Below are positions 1-7,014 of a DNA stretch of 16,957 nucleotides, piece by piece. The stretch's first letter is position 1, and each line of letters begins with the position of its first letter. Where the stretch lies: NCBI GenBank assembly GCA_002404895.1, contig DHKO01000041.1, forward strand, positions 892-17,848, in the 5' to 3' direction. The notes below the pieces were generated by a model, which had not been told where the DNA came from, did no database searches, and saw only the letters and a list, made by a program, of their open reading frames with translations. The position numbers and the translations under genes were made by a program. The DNA is from Treponema sp. UBA4692 (lineage in GTDB: Bacteria > Spirochaetota > Spirochaetia > Treponematales > Treponemataceae).

Positions 1-46
1 CCTCCGGGTTATGAGCCCGACGAGCTGCCAACTGCTCTACCCCGCG
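1..46 (-). tRNA. initiator tRNA-fMet (CAT), 3' part cut by window edge
   Basis: On the minus strand the sequence starts CGCGGGGTAGAGCAG, with C at tRNA position 1 and T8 at base 39. It continues through the D arm into an anticodon arm with loop CTCATAA; the CAT anticodon corresponds to forward bases 11-13. The stem has three consecutive G:C pairs next to the loop (GGG/CCC), the hallmark of bacterial initiator tRNA. The variable loop begins at the window edge, so the T arm, acceptor 3' strand and CCA lie outside, and the C1/A72 mismatch cannot be checked. An elongator tRNA-Met is less likely because of the GGG/CCC stem and the 5' C. Confidence 0.93.
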
Positions 47-61
47 TCGTAATGTTCCAAT

Positions 62-90
62 AATATACGCTGTATCTTTCAAAATGTCAA
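62..90 (-). promoter_or_regulatory. sigma70-type promoter of tRNA-fMet
   Basis: Read on the minus strand there is a perfect TTGACA -35 box (bases 90-85), a 17-nt spacer and a TATATT -10 box (bases 67-62). The predicted start lies about 6-9 nt upstream of the mature tRNA 5' end at base 46. This is the closest match to the consensus promoter in the window, as expected for a stable RNA gene. Confidence 0.85.
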
Positions 91-91
91 G

Positions 92-129
92 AAAAAACGT
101 TGCGTTTGCGGCAATTTTTCACGTTTTTT
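92..129 (-). terminator. terminator-like stem between the PrsW gene and tRNA promoter
   Basis: Bases 92-100 (AAAAAACGT) and 121-129 (ACGTTTTTT) are perfectly complementary over 9 bp. A smaller inner TTGC/GCAA pairing (100-103/111-114) can form in the loop. On the minus strand the stem follows the PrsW stop codon by about 8 nt and ends in a T run just before the tRNA -35 box. It would insulate the tRNA promoter from upstream transcription. The A-run on one arm and T-run on the other would allow action in both directions. The loop is long and the stem AT-rich, so strength is uncertain. Confidence 0.5.
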
Positions 130-137
130 GATAAGAG

Positions 138-824
138 TTAATTTATTTCCTTTTGGCTCTGGGATTTTGCCGAAAGATAAAAGATTCTGCACTCAACTGC
201 GGCGAAAATCACCGAGACAAACGCAAGATAGCGGAATCCAGACGAAAAGCCCGCAAAAAAGTTGTAGATTCCGTGCAGCAAGACCGCGTAGGCGAAAGGC
301 ATTATGTTTTTCGACTTGAAATGCCGGTAGCTCCAAAGATAAAGCGCGCTCAAAGCCGCAGAGAAAACATGAATCGCCTGCGCGCTGAAAATCCTCTTTA
401 TCAAAATGTTCAAGACAATCTCGCGTCCGGATCCGAACGTTATCTCCTGAAATTTTCTGACGATGTAGACAACCGACTCAAAACCGCCCACGAAAAGCGC
501 GTAAATAACGGCGCAGCAAAAAAACGCGCCCAAAGTCTGCCTTTTCTGCGGAATCGCGCACATAAAAAGCATTTTCATTGTCTCTTCGATTAAGCCGTTG
601 AAAATTATCGCAGTAACCATCACAGCCGCAAAGCTGTCTCCGCTGAAAATCTGCATTTTTAATAGAAAGAACTGAATCAAAGATGTCGGAAAAACAGTCG
701 CCAAGCCCAAAGCGCAAGACAAAAGCCCGTACCTGACCTTGAAATTTGGATTCAAGACCTTGCTCAAGACAAAAAACAGGACAGCGGGAATAAAGCTGAT
801 TCCCAAAATCGCGTACAAATTCAT
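138..824 (-). CDS. PrsW-family intramembrane protease (glutamic/CPBP-like)
   Basis: This 228-residue polytopic membrane protein has the PrsW pattern: an EExxK motif at residues 80-84 (IEETMK), a GGFE motif at 113-116, His152 in a following helix, and a late His184 in HGIYNFF. In the family, the glutamates and histidines form the active site inside the membrane. PrsW of Bacillus cleaves an anti-sigma factor, but no sigma/anti-sigma pair is visible here, so the substrate is unknown. Hydrophobic segments span most of the protein, starting at residue 4. The ATG at 824 is used because the first helix begins directly after it; its ribosome site is weak (AGGA about 11 nt upstream). The gene is divergent from the kinase gene at 875 across 50 bp. 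A CPBP-type protease of another subgroup is the main alternative. Confidence 0.82.
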   Translation of the reverse strand: MNLYAILGISFIPAVLFFVLSKVLNPNFKVRYGLLSCALGLATVFPTSLIQFFLLKMQIFSGDSFAAVMVTAIIFNGLIEETMKMLFMCAIPQKRQTLGAFFCCAVIYALFVGGFESVVYIVRKFQEITFGSGREIVLNILIKRIFSAQAIHVFSAALSALYLWSYRHFKSKNIMPFAYAVLLHGIYNFFAGFSSGFRYLAFVSVIFAAVECRIFYLSAKSQSQKEIN

Positions 825-860
825 CGGGGAAAAATCCTATCATTTTTTTTGAATTGAAAC

Positions 861-866
861 TATAAT
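861..866 (+). promoter_or_regulatory. -10 box directly upstream of the kinase GTG start
   Basis: A perfect TATAAT lies at 861-866, only 8 nt before the GTG start at 875. Transcription would begin around 872-874, leaving at most a few leader nucleotides and no room for a Shine-Dalgarno site. No good -35 box is seen at 16-18 nt spacing; the best is CTATCA at 837-842. On the minus strand the overlapping TATAGT (864-859) could serve the divergent PrsW gene, so the two -10 boxes may share DNA. Confidence 0.5.
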
Positions 867-874
867 CTAATTCC

Positions 875-1465
875 GTGAGCGAAAACAAAAAATCGATAAT
901 CCTGCTTGGAATAAAACATTCCGGAAAGTCAACGCAAGGAAAACTTGCCGCAAAGCATTTTGAATGTGATTTTTTTGACACAGACGATGAAATCACGAGA
1001 ACTACAGGAAAAACTCCGCGCCAAATTTACACGGAAAGCGGGCAGGAAGCATTTTTAAAGGCCGAGGAAGGAGCGTGCAGAAAGCTTGCCGAAAATGCGA
1101 AAAACGGAAAACGCGTCGTAATAGCGACAGGCGGCGGAATATGCAACAACAAAGCCGCGCTTGAAGAGCTTCACAAAATCGGGATTTTCGTATTTCTTGA
1201 CTCTGACGAGGAAACCGCGTGCAGCAGGATTGTGCGCGAGATAAAATACGAAAAAGACGGCTCAATGTCGAATCTTCCGGCTTACATCGCGAAAAAAAAT
1301 CCGTCTGATATAACTGATGTCAGAAAAATCTTCCACGGATTCTACACAGAACGGCAGAAAATCTACAGGTCAATCTGCGACATCTCAGTAAAGCTCGCCC
1401 ACAGCGCGACAAAGCAGGAAAACTGCGAGAAAATAATCTCCGCAATTTGTGAAAAAGGATTCTGA
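875..1465 (+). CDS. aroK: shikimate kinase-like P-loop kinase
   Basis: This 196-residue cytoplasmic protein resembles shikimate kinase, which phosphorylates shikimate with ATP in chorismate synthesis. Visible motifs are Walker A GIKHSGKST (residues 12-20), the DTD pair (35-37) that normally binds Mg and shikimate, and an ATGGG segment before residue 95. Near the C-terminus, ERQKIY has an Arg in the place of the second substrate arginine. One point is odd: where the family has an E-F-R motif with a shikimate-binding Arg (R58 in the mycobacterial enzyme), this protein reads EAFLKAEE and lacks the Arg. It is also somewhat longer than the usual 165-180 residues, with extra sequence in the lid region. 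The start is GTG with no ribosome-binding site, fitting a leaderless or nearly leaderless mRNA. No other aromatic-pathway gene is adjacent. Shikimate kinase is the best call, but a related small-molecule kinase is possible. Confidence 0.75.
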   Translation: MSENKKSIILLGIKHSGKSTQGKLAAKHFECDFFDTDDEITRTTGKTPRQIYTESGQEAFLKAEEGACRKLAENAKNGKRVVIATGGGICNNKAALEELHKIGIFVFLDSDEETACSRIVREIKYEKDGSMSNLPAYIAKKNPSDITDVRKIFHGFYTERQKIYRSICDISVKLAHSATKQENCEKIISAICEKGF

Positions 1466-1468
1466 GCT

Positions 1469-1496
1469 TGTCATTTCGGGCTCGCCCCGGAATCTG
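1469..1496. repeat. palindromic intergenic repeat (GTCAT..GGAATCT family), copy 1
   Basis: The repeat starts 4 nt after the kinase stop. It forms an 8-bp stem, ATTTCGGG (1473-1480) with CCCGGAAT (1486-1493), including one G.U pair and a 5-nt loop. The opposite strand of 13712-13738 has the same framework, with GAA/TTC replacing GGG/CCC in the stem, so pairing is kept. Short repeats beginning GTCATTCCGG are common between genes in many bacteria. Here the copy lies in the kinase 3' UTR before the terminator. Confidence 0.65.
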
Positions 1497-1502
1497 TGCT
1501 TT

Positions 1503-1542
1503 AAATGCAGATGCTAAAATGAATTCAGCATCTGCATTTTTT
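1503..1542 (+). terminator. Rho-independent terminator of the kinase gene
   Basis: A perfect 13-bp stem, AAATGCAGATGCT (1503-1515) with AGCATCTGCATTT (1527-1539), encloses an 11-nt loop and continues into TTT at 1540-1542, giving a run of six T. It ends the rightward transcript before the convergent antiporter gene, whose stop is at 1575. The loop and right arm contain GAATTCAGCATCT, which also resembles the ends of the palindromic repeats at 6895 and 13785. The terminator may have arisen from such a repeat. Confidence 0.9.
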
Positions 1543-1574
1543 ATTAACATTCGAGTGGCAAAACTCGGATTCTT

Positions 1575-3314
1575 TTAGGCTTCCATTTTTGTGAGCTTGC
1601 GCTGAAGCTCGAGCATTTCCTTGTGCAGATAATGGTCAACGGTGAACTTTTCAAGAACGCCCATAGGCTTTCCGTCGCTGTCAACAATGTTTATCGCGTC
1701 TGTGTCGTAGTCGGTGAAAAGCTGGTAAGCGTCAGGCAATGAAGTTTCAGGCGTGCATTTCGCATTTGGAGTCTCCATCACGTCCATAGCAAGCATATAC
1801 TCGCCCATCTCGCCGATTGTCATAGCCTCTTTCAGATGCTCAAGCGTGATTGTTCCGACCAGTTTTCCCTTGTTTTCGCCTTCAGTGCTTCTGACCTCGT
1901 AGTTTGAATTCTCATGGTGGCTGAAATCAGAGATTATCTTTCCAACGTAGTCAACATCGTTCACAACCATATAGGAATCAGCACAGCAGATTTTCTCGCC
2001 GTCAACAACAATGTCGCTCACTTTCGCTTTTTTCATAATGTCGTCGATTGTGATATCAAGGCCGACCTCGCCCGCTTTTGTAACTCCGTGCTTTACGCAA
2101 ATCGGGCCGAGAATCTGAACGATAAACGTTGTCGCGGTTATAATCAGCATAATCTGAGGTCCGACAGTATCAGGAAAATCGTTTCCGGCGGCGATTGAAA
2201 GTCCGATTGCGACTCCAGCCTGGCTCAAAAGGCAGAACGGAAGATACTTTCTCACAGTTTCAGGAGCTTTTGTGATTCTAGCTCCGAGACGGCTTCCGAT
2301 TGTCTTTCCAAGAGTGCGTCCGCCAACATAAAGCAAAGCAATAAGGGCGATGAACGGAGTCAAAATCCAGATATTGAGCTTTGCGCCGACTGTAACGAAG
2401 AACAAGACGTAAACAGGCGGCGTGAATTTCTCGACCAGCTTGAACATCGGCTGTGTCTTAGGCGCGCCGAAATTCGTCATAAAGAATCCGATGAACATTG
2501 AGGCAAGAATATTGTCCAGCCCGACTGCCCCGCAAATGCCAGTGCATAGGAAAATCGCGCCGAGCGAGAAGCCAAGAACGCGTCCGTCGTTTCCCATAAC
2601 GCCGTTCAAAATCTTGCTCAAAACAAAGCCGAACAAAAGACCGAGCGCAACCGAGCCGAAAATGTCATACGCGATAGAGCCGAGCTGACGCACGAACGAG
2701 ACGGAATGTCCCTCCAGAAGCGGAGACGCGATAGTTGAGGCGATTGCGTACAAAATAAGGGCAACAGCGTCGTCCATCGCGACAATTCCAAGAACTGTAG
2801 TCGTAAGAGGACCTTTTGTCCTGTATTCCTTTAGAACATCGGTTGTGGCGGCAGGAGCCGTGGCAGAACAGATTGCGCCGAGCAGAAGTCCGAAGCAAAC
2901 AGCATGAACCAAAGAATGTGTGAAGACAAAAGTCGCAAGCCCTGTCAGAACCGCCACGACAAAAAACGGCGTGATTGACTCTCCAATCAGAATTCCGACA
3001 AACTGCTTTCCATATTTTCTTATCACCTTGATTTTAAGCTCCGCTCCGACCAAAAATCCAATCAGAGAAAGCGAAGCGGTTGAAATCGGGTTCAGCGCGG
3101 CGATTGTGTCCTTTCCAAAGACAACGATTCCAGAAACTCCGAGAATAATTCCGACGACAATATAGCCGACAACCTGCGGAATCTTGAGTTTCTGGAAAAT
3201 TCTTCCTCCGAAAGAGCCGAAAAACATCATAATTCCCAAAAGGAGAATAAGCTCAGAGCCGTGCAGGCTCATGACGTGCATAAATTTTGGGATAAACTGC
3301 GCAATTGGATTCAT
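1575..3314 (-). CDS. CPA2-type cation/proton antiporter with C-terminal CBS pair
   Basis: This 579-residue inner-membrane antiporter is predicted to exchange Na+ or K+ for protons. Residues about 20-410 are a chain of hydrophobic helices of the Na/H-exchanger fold. They include the ATAPAATTDVLKEY stretch (151-164) and the Asp pair in VAMDDAVAL (181-182) that marks ion-binding CPA2 members. Residues about 430-562 look like two CBS motifs, a cytoplasmic module that often binds adenine nucleotides; no KTN/TrkA-N domain is present. The frame is open 17 codons further upstream, but the ATG at 3314 is preferred: GAGG (3324-3321) lies 6 nt ahead of it and the extension would lie in AT-rich promoter DNA. 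It is convergent with the kinase gene and divergent from the SH3 operon. Ion specificity cannot be read from the sequence. Confidence 0.88.
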   Translation of the reverse strand: MNPIAQFIPKFMHVMSLHGSELILLLGIMMFFGSFGGRIFQKLKIPQVVGYIVVGIILGVSGIVVFGKDTIAALNPISTASLSLIGFLVGAELKIKVIRKYGKQFVGILIGESITPFFVVAVLTGLATFVFTHSLVHAVCFGLLLGAICSATAPAATTDVLKEYRTKGPLTTTVLGIVAMDDAVALILYAIASTIASPLLEGHSVSFVRQLGSIAYDIFGSVALGLLFGFVLSKILNGVMGNDGRVLGFSLGAIFLCTGICGAVGLDNILASMFIGFFMTNFGAPKTQPMFKLVEKFTPPVYVLFFVTVGAKLNIWILTPFIALIALLYVGGRTLGKTIGSRLGARITKAPETVRKYLPFCLLSQAGVAIGLSIAAGNDFPDTVGPQIMLIITATTFIVQILGPICVKHGVTKAGEVGLDITIDDIMKKAKVSDIVVDGEKICCADSYMVVNDVDYVGKIISDFSHHENSNYEVRSTEGENKGKLVGTITLEHLKEAMTIGEMGEYMLAMDVMETPNAKCTPETSLPDAYQLFTDYDTDAINIVDSDGKPMGVLEKFTVDHYLHKEMLELQRKLTKMEA

Positions 3315-3341
3315 TTTAGACCTCGAAAATATGAAGAAAAT

Positions 3342-3347
3342 ATTATA
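3342..3347 (-). promoter_or_regulatory. -10 box of the antiporter gene
   Basis: On the minus strand a perfect TATAAT (3347-3342) lies 27 nt upstream of the ATG at 3314, leaving a leader of about 20 nt that holds the GAGG ribosome site. The -35 region is poor (TATATT at 17-nt spacing). It lies back to back with the promoter of the rightward operon at 3354-3382, so the two may interfere. Confidence 0.5.
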
Positions 3348-3353
3348 GCGAAT

Positions 3354-3382
3354 TTGAAAAATCAAATATATACAGTTAGAAT
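3354..3382 (+). promoter_or_regulatory. promoter of the SH3-M48-cyclase operon
   Basis: TTGAAA (3354-3359), a 17-nt spacer and TAGAAT (3377-3382) make a good sigma70-type promoter. Transcription would begin near 3389, about 33 nt before the ATG at 3422. The operon has no other evident promoter up to 6865. Confidence 0.7.
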
Positions 3383-3421
3383 TAAGCTAATATTAAGCCA
3401 GCCTTTTTTATGGGAGATTTT

Positions 3422-3898
3422 ATGAACAAAAAGAGATTTCTTGTTCTCGCCGTTTTTGCCGCCGCATTAAGCGCATTCTGCGCAGGCTTTTCAGCGGGAA
3501 AAACCGTCTATGTTTCAGTGAAGTCCGCGAACTTCAAAAGCGGAACATCTTTCTTTTCAAAGAATGTGGGGAAACTTTCCTACGGAAACTCAGGAACTGT
3601 CGTCCAGTCAAACTCAAAGCAGACAAAAATCCGCCTTTCATCAGGAGCTACAGGCTGGGTTCCAAATGGAAGCCTGACCACAAAGAAAATCGTGGCATCA
3701 TCAGGCGCGGCCAGAGTCTCGTCGTCAGAGCTTGCGAACGCCGGAAAAGGATTTTCAGCAGAGGCGGAAAACGCCTTCAAGTCGTCAAACAAGAATCTCG
3801 ACTACGCAGATGTTGACGCGATGGAGAAAATCACGGTTTCAGAATCGGAGCTTCAAAAGTTCATCACAGAAGGGCACTTGAACGGAGGTGAAGAATGA
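3422..3898 (+). CDS. secreted SH3-like domain protein
   Basis: This 158-residue exported protein begins with a basic N-terminus (MNKKR) and a hydrophobic core, giving a signal peptide of about 25 residues. A Cys at 20 is a poor lipobox candidate, so it may be soluble in the periplasm. Residues about 28-90 fit a bacterial SH3 domain: VYVSVKSANFKSG, then a glycine-rich turn, TKIRLSSGATGWV and a short last strand. Such domains often bind peptidoglycan or peptides. The rest is Ser/Ala-rich with a charged tail. The ATG at 3422 is chosen because GGGAG lies 5 nt ahead; the in-frame ATG at 3410 has no ribosome site. Its stop overlaps the next start as ATGA (3895-3898), so translation is probably coupled to the M48 protease. 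It may guide or regulate that protease, which is inference from position only. Confidence 0.8.
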   Translation: MNKKRFLVLAVFAAALSAFCAGFSAGKTVYVSVKSANFKSGTSFFSKNVGKLSYGNSGTVVQSNSKQTKIRLSSGATGWVPNGSLTTKKIVASSGAARVSSSELANAGKGFSAEAENAFKSSNKNLDYADVDAMEKITVSESELQKFITEGHLNGGEE

Positions 3899-4830
3899 AA
3901 AAAGAATCAGCAAAAAAAATCGCATCCGCAAAAACGGCTTTCCGCGCAGTCTCCGCGCTGGCCTGCGTATTTGCCTCGGCGGCGTTTTTCTCATGCGCGA
4001 CTCCGTCCATTTTGACAGACGCGCTTTCATCAGCAGGCGAAATCGCGTCAAAGGCTGGATATTCCGACGCAGGAAATGTACTGAACGCGGCTTCATCAGC
4101 CTCAAAAGCGATGGAGGAAATCACGCCGGAAAATGAATATTACATCGGCAGGGCTGTGGCGGCAACGGTTCTCACAAATTACAAGAAGGCGAACGCGGAA
4201 AAGCAGCAGGCTTATCTTAACAAAATCATAAACACGCTCGCGATAAATTCCGAGGAAGCAGAGCCTTTCAACGGCTACCACGTCATGATTTTGGACTCGT
4301 CGGAAATAAACGCTTTTGCGACAAGCGGAGGACACATTTTCGTCACAAGAGGGCTTTTCAGCACGGCAAAGTCAGAAGACGAGATTGCGGCGGCTCTTGC
4401 GCACGAGATGGCGCACGTGCAGCTAAAGCACAGCCTAAAGGCAATCAAGTCTGGCAGATGGACTTCGGCTGGAGTCTCGGTTCTGAGCACAGCGGCAAAA
4501 TTCTCAAACGCGGAGCTTGCGTCCTCAATGAACGACATTGTTGGCGACCAGATTTCAACAATGGTGAACAACGGTTACTCGCAGACGCAGGAATTTCAGG
4601 CAGACGAGAAGGCGCTCTCAATCCTTGCAAACGCAGGATACAATCCAAAGGCGATGATTGAAATGCTCAACTCTTTGAACGCAGTTCAGGGAAGCTCAGG
4701 CTCTGGAATGTTCAAGACGCACCCGACACCAGAAAAGCGAATCGCAAAGGCGAGCAGCGCGCTAAAGTCAGTTTCGTCTCCGACAGACACAAGCTCATAC
4801 AGGAAGGCAAGATTTGCGCAATCAAAATAG
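3895..4830 (+). CDS. M48-family zinc metalloprotease lipoprotein
   Basis: This 311-residue protein is predicted to be a lipid-anchored periplasmic protease. A long basic N-terminus is followed by a hydrophobic stretch ending in AAFFSC, a spirochaete-style lipobox with Cys34. The catalytic zinc site is HEMAH (170-174) with the third ligand in EFQADEKA (Glu233). THPTPEKRI (275-283) is the typical M48 C-terminal motif. The length fits the BepA/LoiP-like and Oma1-like soluble M48 group, which works in outer-membrane protein quality control. The ATG is preceded by GGAGG (3884-3888) with a 6-nt spacer. The start overlaps the SH3 gene by 4 nt and the end overlaps the cyclase by 17 nt. This links envelope proteolysis to a signalling enzyme in one transcript. 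The protease call is firm, but the substrate is unknown. Confidence 0.9.
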   Translation: MKKESAKKIASAKTAFRAVSALACVFASAAFFSCATPSILTDALSSAGEIASKAGYSDAGNVLNAASSASKAMEEITPENEYYIGRAVAATVLTNYKKANAEKQQAYLNKIINTLAINSEEAEPFNGYHVMILDSSEINAFATSGGHIFVTRGLFSTAKSEDEIAAALAHEMAHVQLKHSLKAIKSGRWTSAGVSVLSTAAKFSNAELASSMNDIVGDQISTMVNNGYSQTQEFQADEKALSILANAGYNPKAMIEMLNSLNAVQGSSGSGMFKTHPTPEKRIAKASSALKSVSSPTDTSSYRKARFAQSK

Positions 4831-6865
4831 AAGCTCAAAAAAGCATATTGTTCAGGCGGCAGTTTCAGTGGCGGCGGTTTTCGCCGCTGTCATGATTGTC
4901 TTTGTGTCGGGAATTCTCTCGTCCGCAGAAAAAAAGGCTTATGACTCGCGGATGAGATTCTCGTCAAAGCGCACACAAATCTCCGACAGAATCTCTCTCG
5001 TCCTGCTCGACCAGGAAAGCCTTGACTGGGCAAAAAAAGAGCGCGGCTGGAGCTGGCCGTGGCCGCGCGAAGCGTACGCAGAAATGGTCAGATATTTCAG
5101 CCGCGCAAAAGCTTCAAGCCTCGCGTTCGATATGATTTACTCCGAGCCTTCGATTTACGGAAAAAGCGATGACGAGGCATTCGCAAAGGCAAGCGAAGAT
5201 TTCGGAAAAGTTGTCCAGACTGTCTACTATGAAAACGAGGAAAGCAGCGAGGGAACTTATCCTATTCCACTTCTAAAGAACTCAGCGGCGGAAATCGGAA
5301 GCGTTTCTTCAAGCCTAGACAAAAGCGACCGCGTGGCGCGCAGAAATCTTCTCCGCACAAACGCGGGAAACAAGGAGCTTTCTCTCGCGCTTGCAAGCCT
5401 GAAAACCGCAGGCGAGGAAATCGGCAATTCACAAATTCCTTCCGCAAAAGACGGCGGAATGTACATAAAATATGTTGACGATTTGGCGCGCTTCGTTCCG
5501 TACAGCGCAAAGTCGATTTTGACAAGCGAAGCGGCCCTTGAAAACGGCAGTGAAAAAGCAGCTGAGGATTTTATTCCGCCGGAGCAGTTCAAGGACAATT
5601 TCGTGTTCTTCGCACTGTACGCGCCGGGACTTTTCGATGTCTGCGCAACGCCTGTCTCATCTACATATCCGGGAGTCGGAGTTCACGCGTGCCAGCTCAA
5701 CTCGATTCTCAACGGCGACTATCTTCAAGATATTCCTGTCTTCGTTCCTGTCATTCTGATTCTGCTTTCAGTTCTCGCAGGATTTATGCTCGCAAAGTCA
5801 GTTCATCAGGAAAAAAATTCGTCGCTCACGCTAAAAACGCTGCTTGCAGTTCTGCTTTGCCTTGCCTACGCGGCGGCAAACTACGCGGCTTTCAATTCCG
5901 GCTATATCCTCCCTTTGATAATTCCTATTTTCGGCTTTGTTCTTGCTTATCTAACAGCGGTTTTCGAGGACTATCTCACGGAAGGGCATCAAAAAAGATT
6001 CATAAAATCCGCTTTCAAGCATTATTTGAGCGCGGACGTAATCGAGCAGCTGATTGCAAATCCTGAGTCGCTTCATCTTGGAGGCGAGGAAAAGGAAATC
6101 ACTGCGTATTTTTCCGATGTGCAGGGCTTCACTTCGATTTCTGAAAGCTTAACACCGACGGAGCTTACAGAGCTTTTGAACGTTTATCTGAGCGCGATGA
6201 CGGATATAATTCAGGATTACGGCGGCTACGTTGACAAGTACGAGGGAGACGCGATTGTCGCGTTCTTCGGCGCGCCGGTTGACCAGAAAGACAACGCAAA
6301 ACGCGCAGTTGACGCGGCCTTGACCTGCCAGAAAAAGCTTGAGGAAATGCAGGAAGAGCTTGTGAAAGTCTCGAAAAAGCCTTTTATCCAGCGGATCGGG
6401 CTTAACACTGGAAAGGCGATTGTCGGAAACATGGGAAGCAAGACGCGTTTCAACTACACGATGATGGGCGACACTGTGAACCTTGCAAGCCGGCTTGAGG
6501 GAATCAACAAGCAGTTTGGAACCTACACGATGTGCTCAGAGGCGACGATGAAAAGCGCGCTTGAAAACGGCTCGGCTTACGCGTTCCGCCAGCTTGCCGA
6601 CATCGCTGTTGTGGGCAAAAAAACAGGCGTGAAAGTCTTCAATCCTATGGCGAAAGAAGAATTTGAGGAAATGTCTGAAGTCAGGAAAATCTACGATGAC
6701 GCTTACGCTAAATTTACAGCAGGCGACTTTGAAAAGGCGAAGGAGATTTTCGAGTCGAACGCGAAAAAAGACCCTCCTTCCGCAAAATTCGTAGAGAAAT
6801 GTCAGAATATGATTTCAAATCCGCCTGAAAACTGGGACGGAATCTTGAGGGCGACAGAGAAATAA
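4814..6865 (+). CDS. CHASE2-domain adenylate cyclase (class III)
   Basis: This 683-residue membrane protein is predicted to make cAMP from ATP in response to an extracytoplasmic signal. After one helix (about 13-35), residues 40-305 form a CHASE2 sensor, with the VLLDQESL and WSWPWPRE segments seen in that family. Three helices follow (about 309-328, 342-360, 364-384). The catalytic domain is at about 425-615 and has both metal aspartates (Asp435 in FSDVQGF, Asp479 in KYEGDA) and the transition-state pair Asn556/Arg560 in NLASR. Lys475 and Asp553 are the adenine-selecting residues, which favours ATP over GTP. The last 60 residues resemble a TPR unit. The start is an unusual TTG inside the protease gene, supported by AGGAAGG (4801-4807) with a 6-nt spacer. 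All catalytic residues are present, so activity is likely. Confidence 0.92.
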   Translation: MRNQNRSSKKHIVQAAVSVAAVFAAVMIVFVSGILSSAEKKAYDSRMRFSSKRTQISDRISLVLLDQESLDWAKKERGWSWPWPREAYAEMVRYFSRAKASSLAFDMIYSEPSIYGKSDDEAFAKASEDFGKVVQTVYYENEESSEGTYPIPLLKNSAAEIGSVSSSLDKSDRVARRNLLRTNAGNKELSLALASLKTAGEEIGNSQIPSAKDGGMYIKYVDDLARFVPYSAKSILTSEAALENGSEKAAEDFIPPEQFKDNFVFFALYAPGLFDVCATPVSSTYPGVGVHACQLNSILNGDYLQDIPVFVPVILILLSVLAGFMLAKSVHQEKNSSLTLKTLLAVLLCLAYAAANYAAFNSGYILPLIIPIFGFVLAYLTAVFEDYLTEGHQKRFIKSAFKHYLSADVIEQLIANPESLHLGGEEKEITAYFSDVQGFTSISESLTPTELTELLNVYLSAMTDIIQDYGGYVDKYEGDAIVAFFGAPVDQKDNAKRAVDAALTCQKKLEEMQEELVKVSKKPFIQRIGLNTGKAIVGNMGSKTRFNYTMMGDTVNLASRLEGINKQFGTYTMCSEATMKSALENGSAYAFRQLADIAVVGKKTGVKVFNPMAKEEFEEMSEVRKIYDDAYAKFTAGDFEKAKEIFESNAKKDPPSAKFVEKCQNMISNPPENWDGILRATEK

Positions 6866-6894
6866 AAAACATGGCGGGCTGTCTAAAAAGCGCC

Positions 6895-6992
6895 GTCATG
6901 CTGAATTCCGCTTTGGCTCAGCAGCTGCACTAGACATAGCGTACAAATTCCAAGCTTAGACTGAGCCAAGCTCGGGCAAAGCCCGGAATAAC
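6895..6992. repeat. composite palindromic repeat between convergent genes
   Basis: This 149-bp gap between the convergent cyclase and transglycosylase stops holds one repeat-like unit. Its left end begins GTCATGCTGAATTC and its right end, read in reverse, begins GTTATTCCGGGC. Near the inner edges TTGGCTCAG (6913-6921) pairs with CTGAGCCAA (6961-6969). A second hairpin, CGGGC/GCCCG around AAA (6973-6985), lies at the right end. The ends match the family at 1469 and 13785. No clear T-run terminator is seen for either gene, so this structure may end both transcripts. Confidence 0.55.
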
Positions 6993-7014
6993 GCTGCCGC
7001 ATTTTTCAAGAAAT

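Noticed and set aside
153..593. 146-residue plus-strand frame opposite the PrsW gene
   Set aside because: Lys/Arg-rich antisense shadow with no family features; the minus-strand frame has the PrsW motifs.
3315..3365. 17-codon N-terminal extension of the antiporter
   Set aside because: It overlaps the -10 box, and the ATG at 3314 has a well-placed GAGG.
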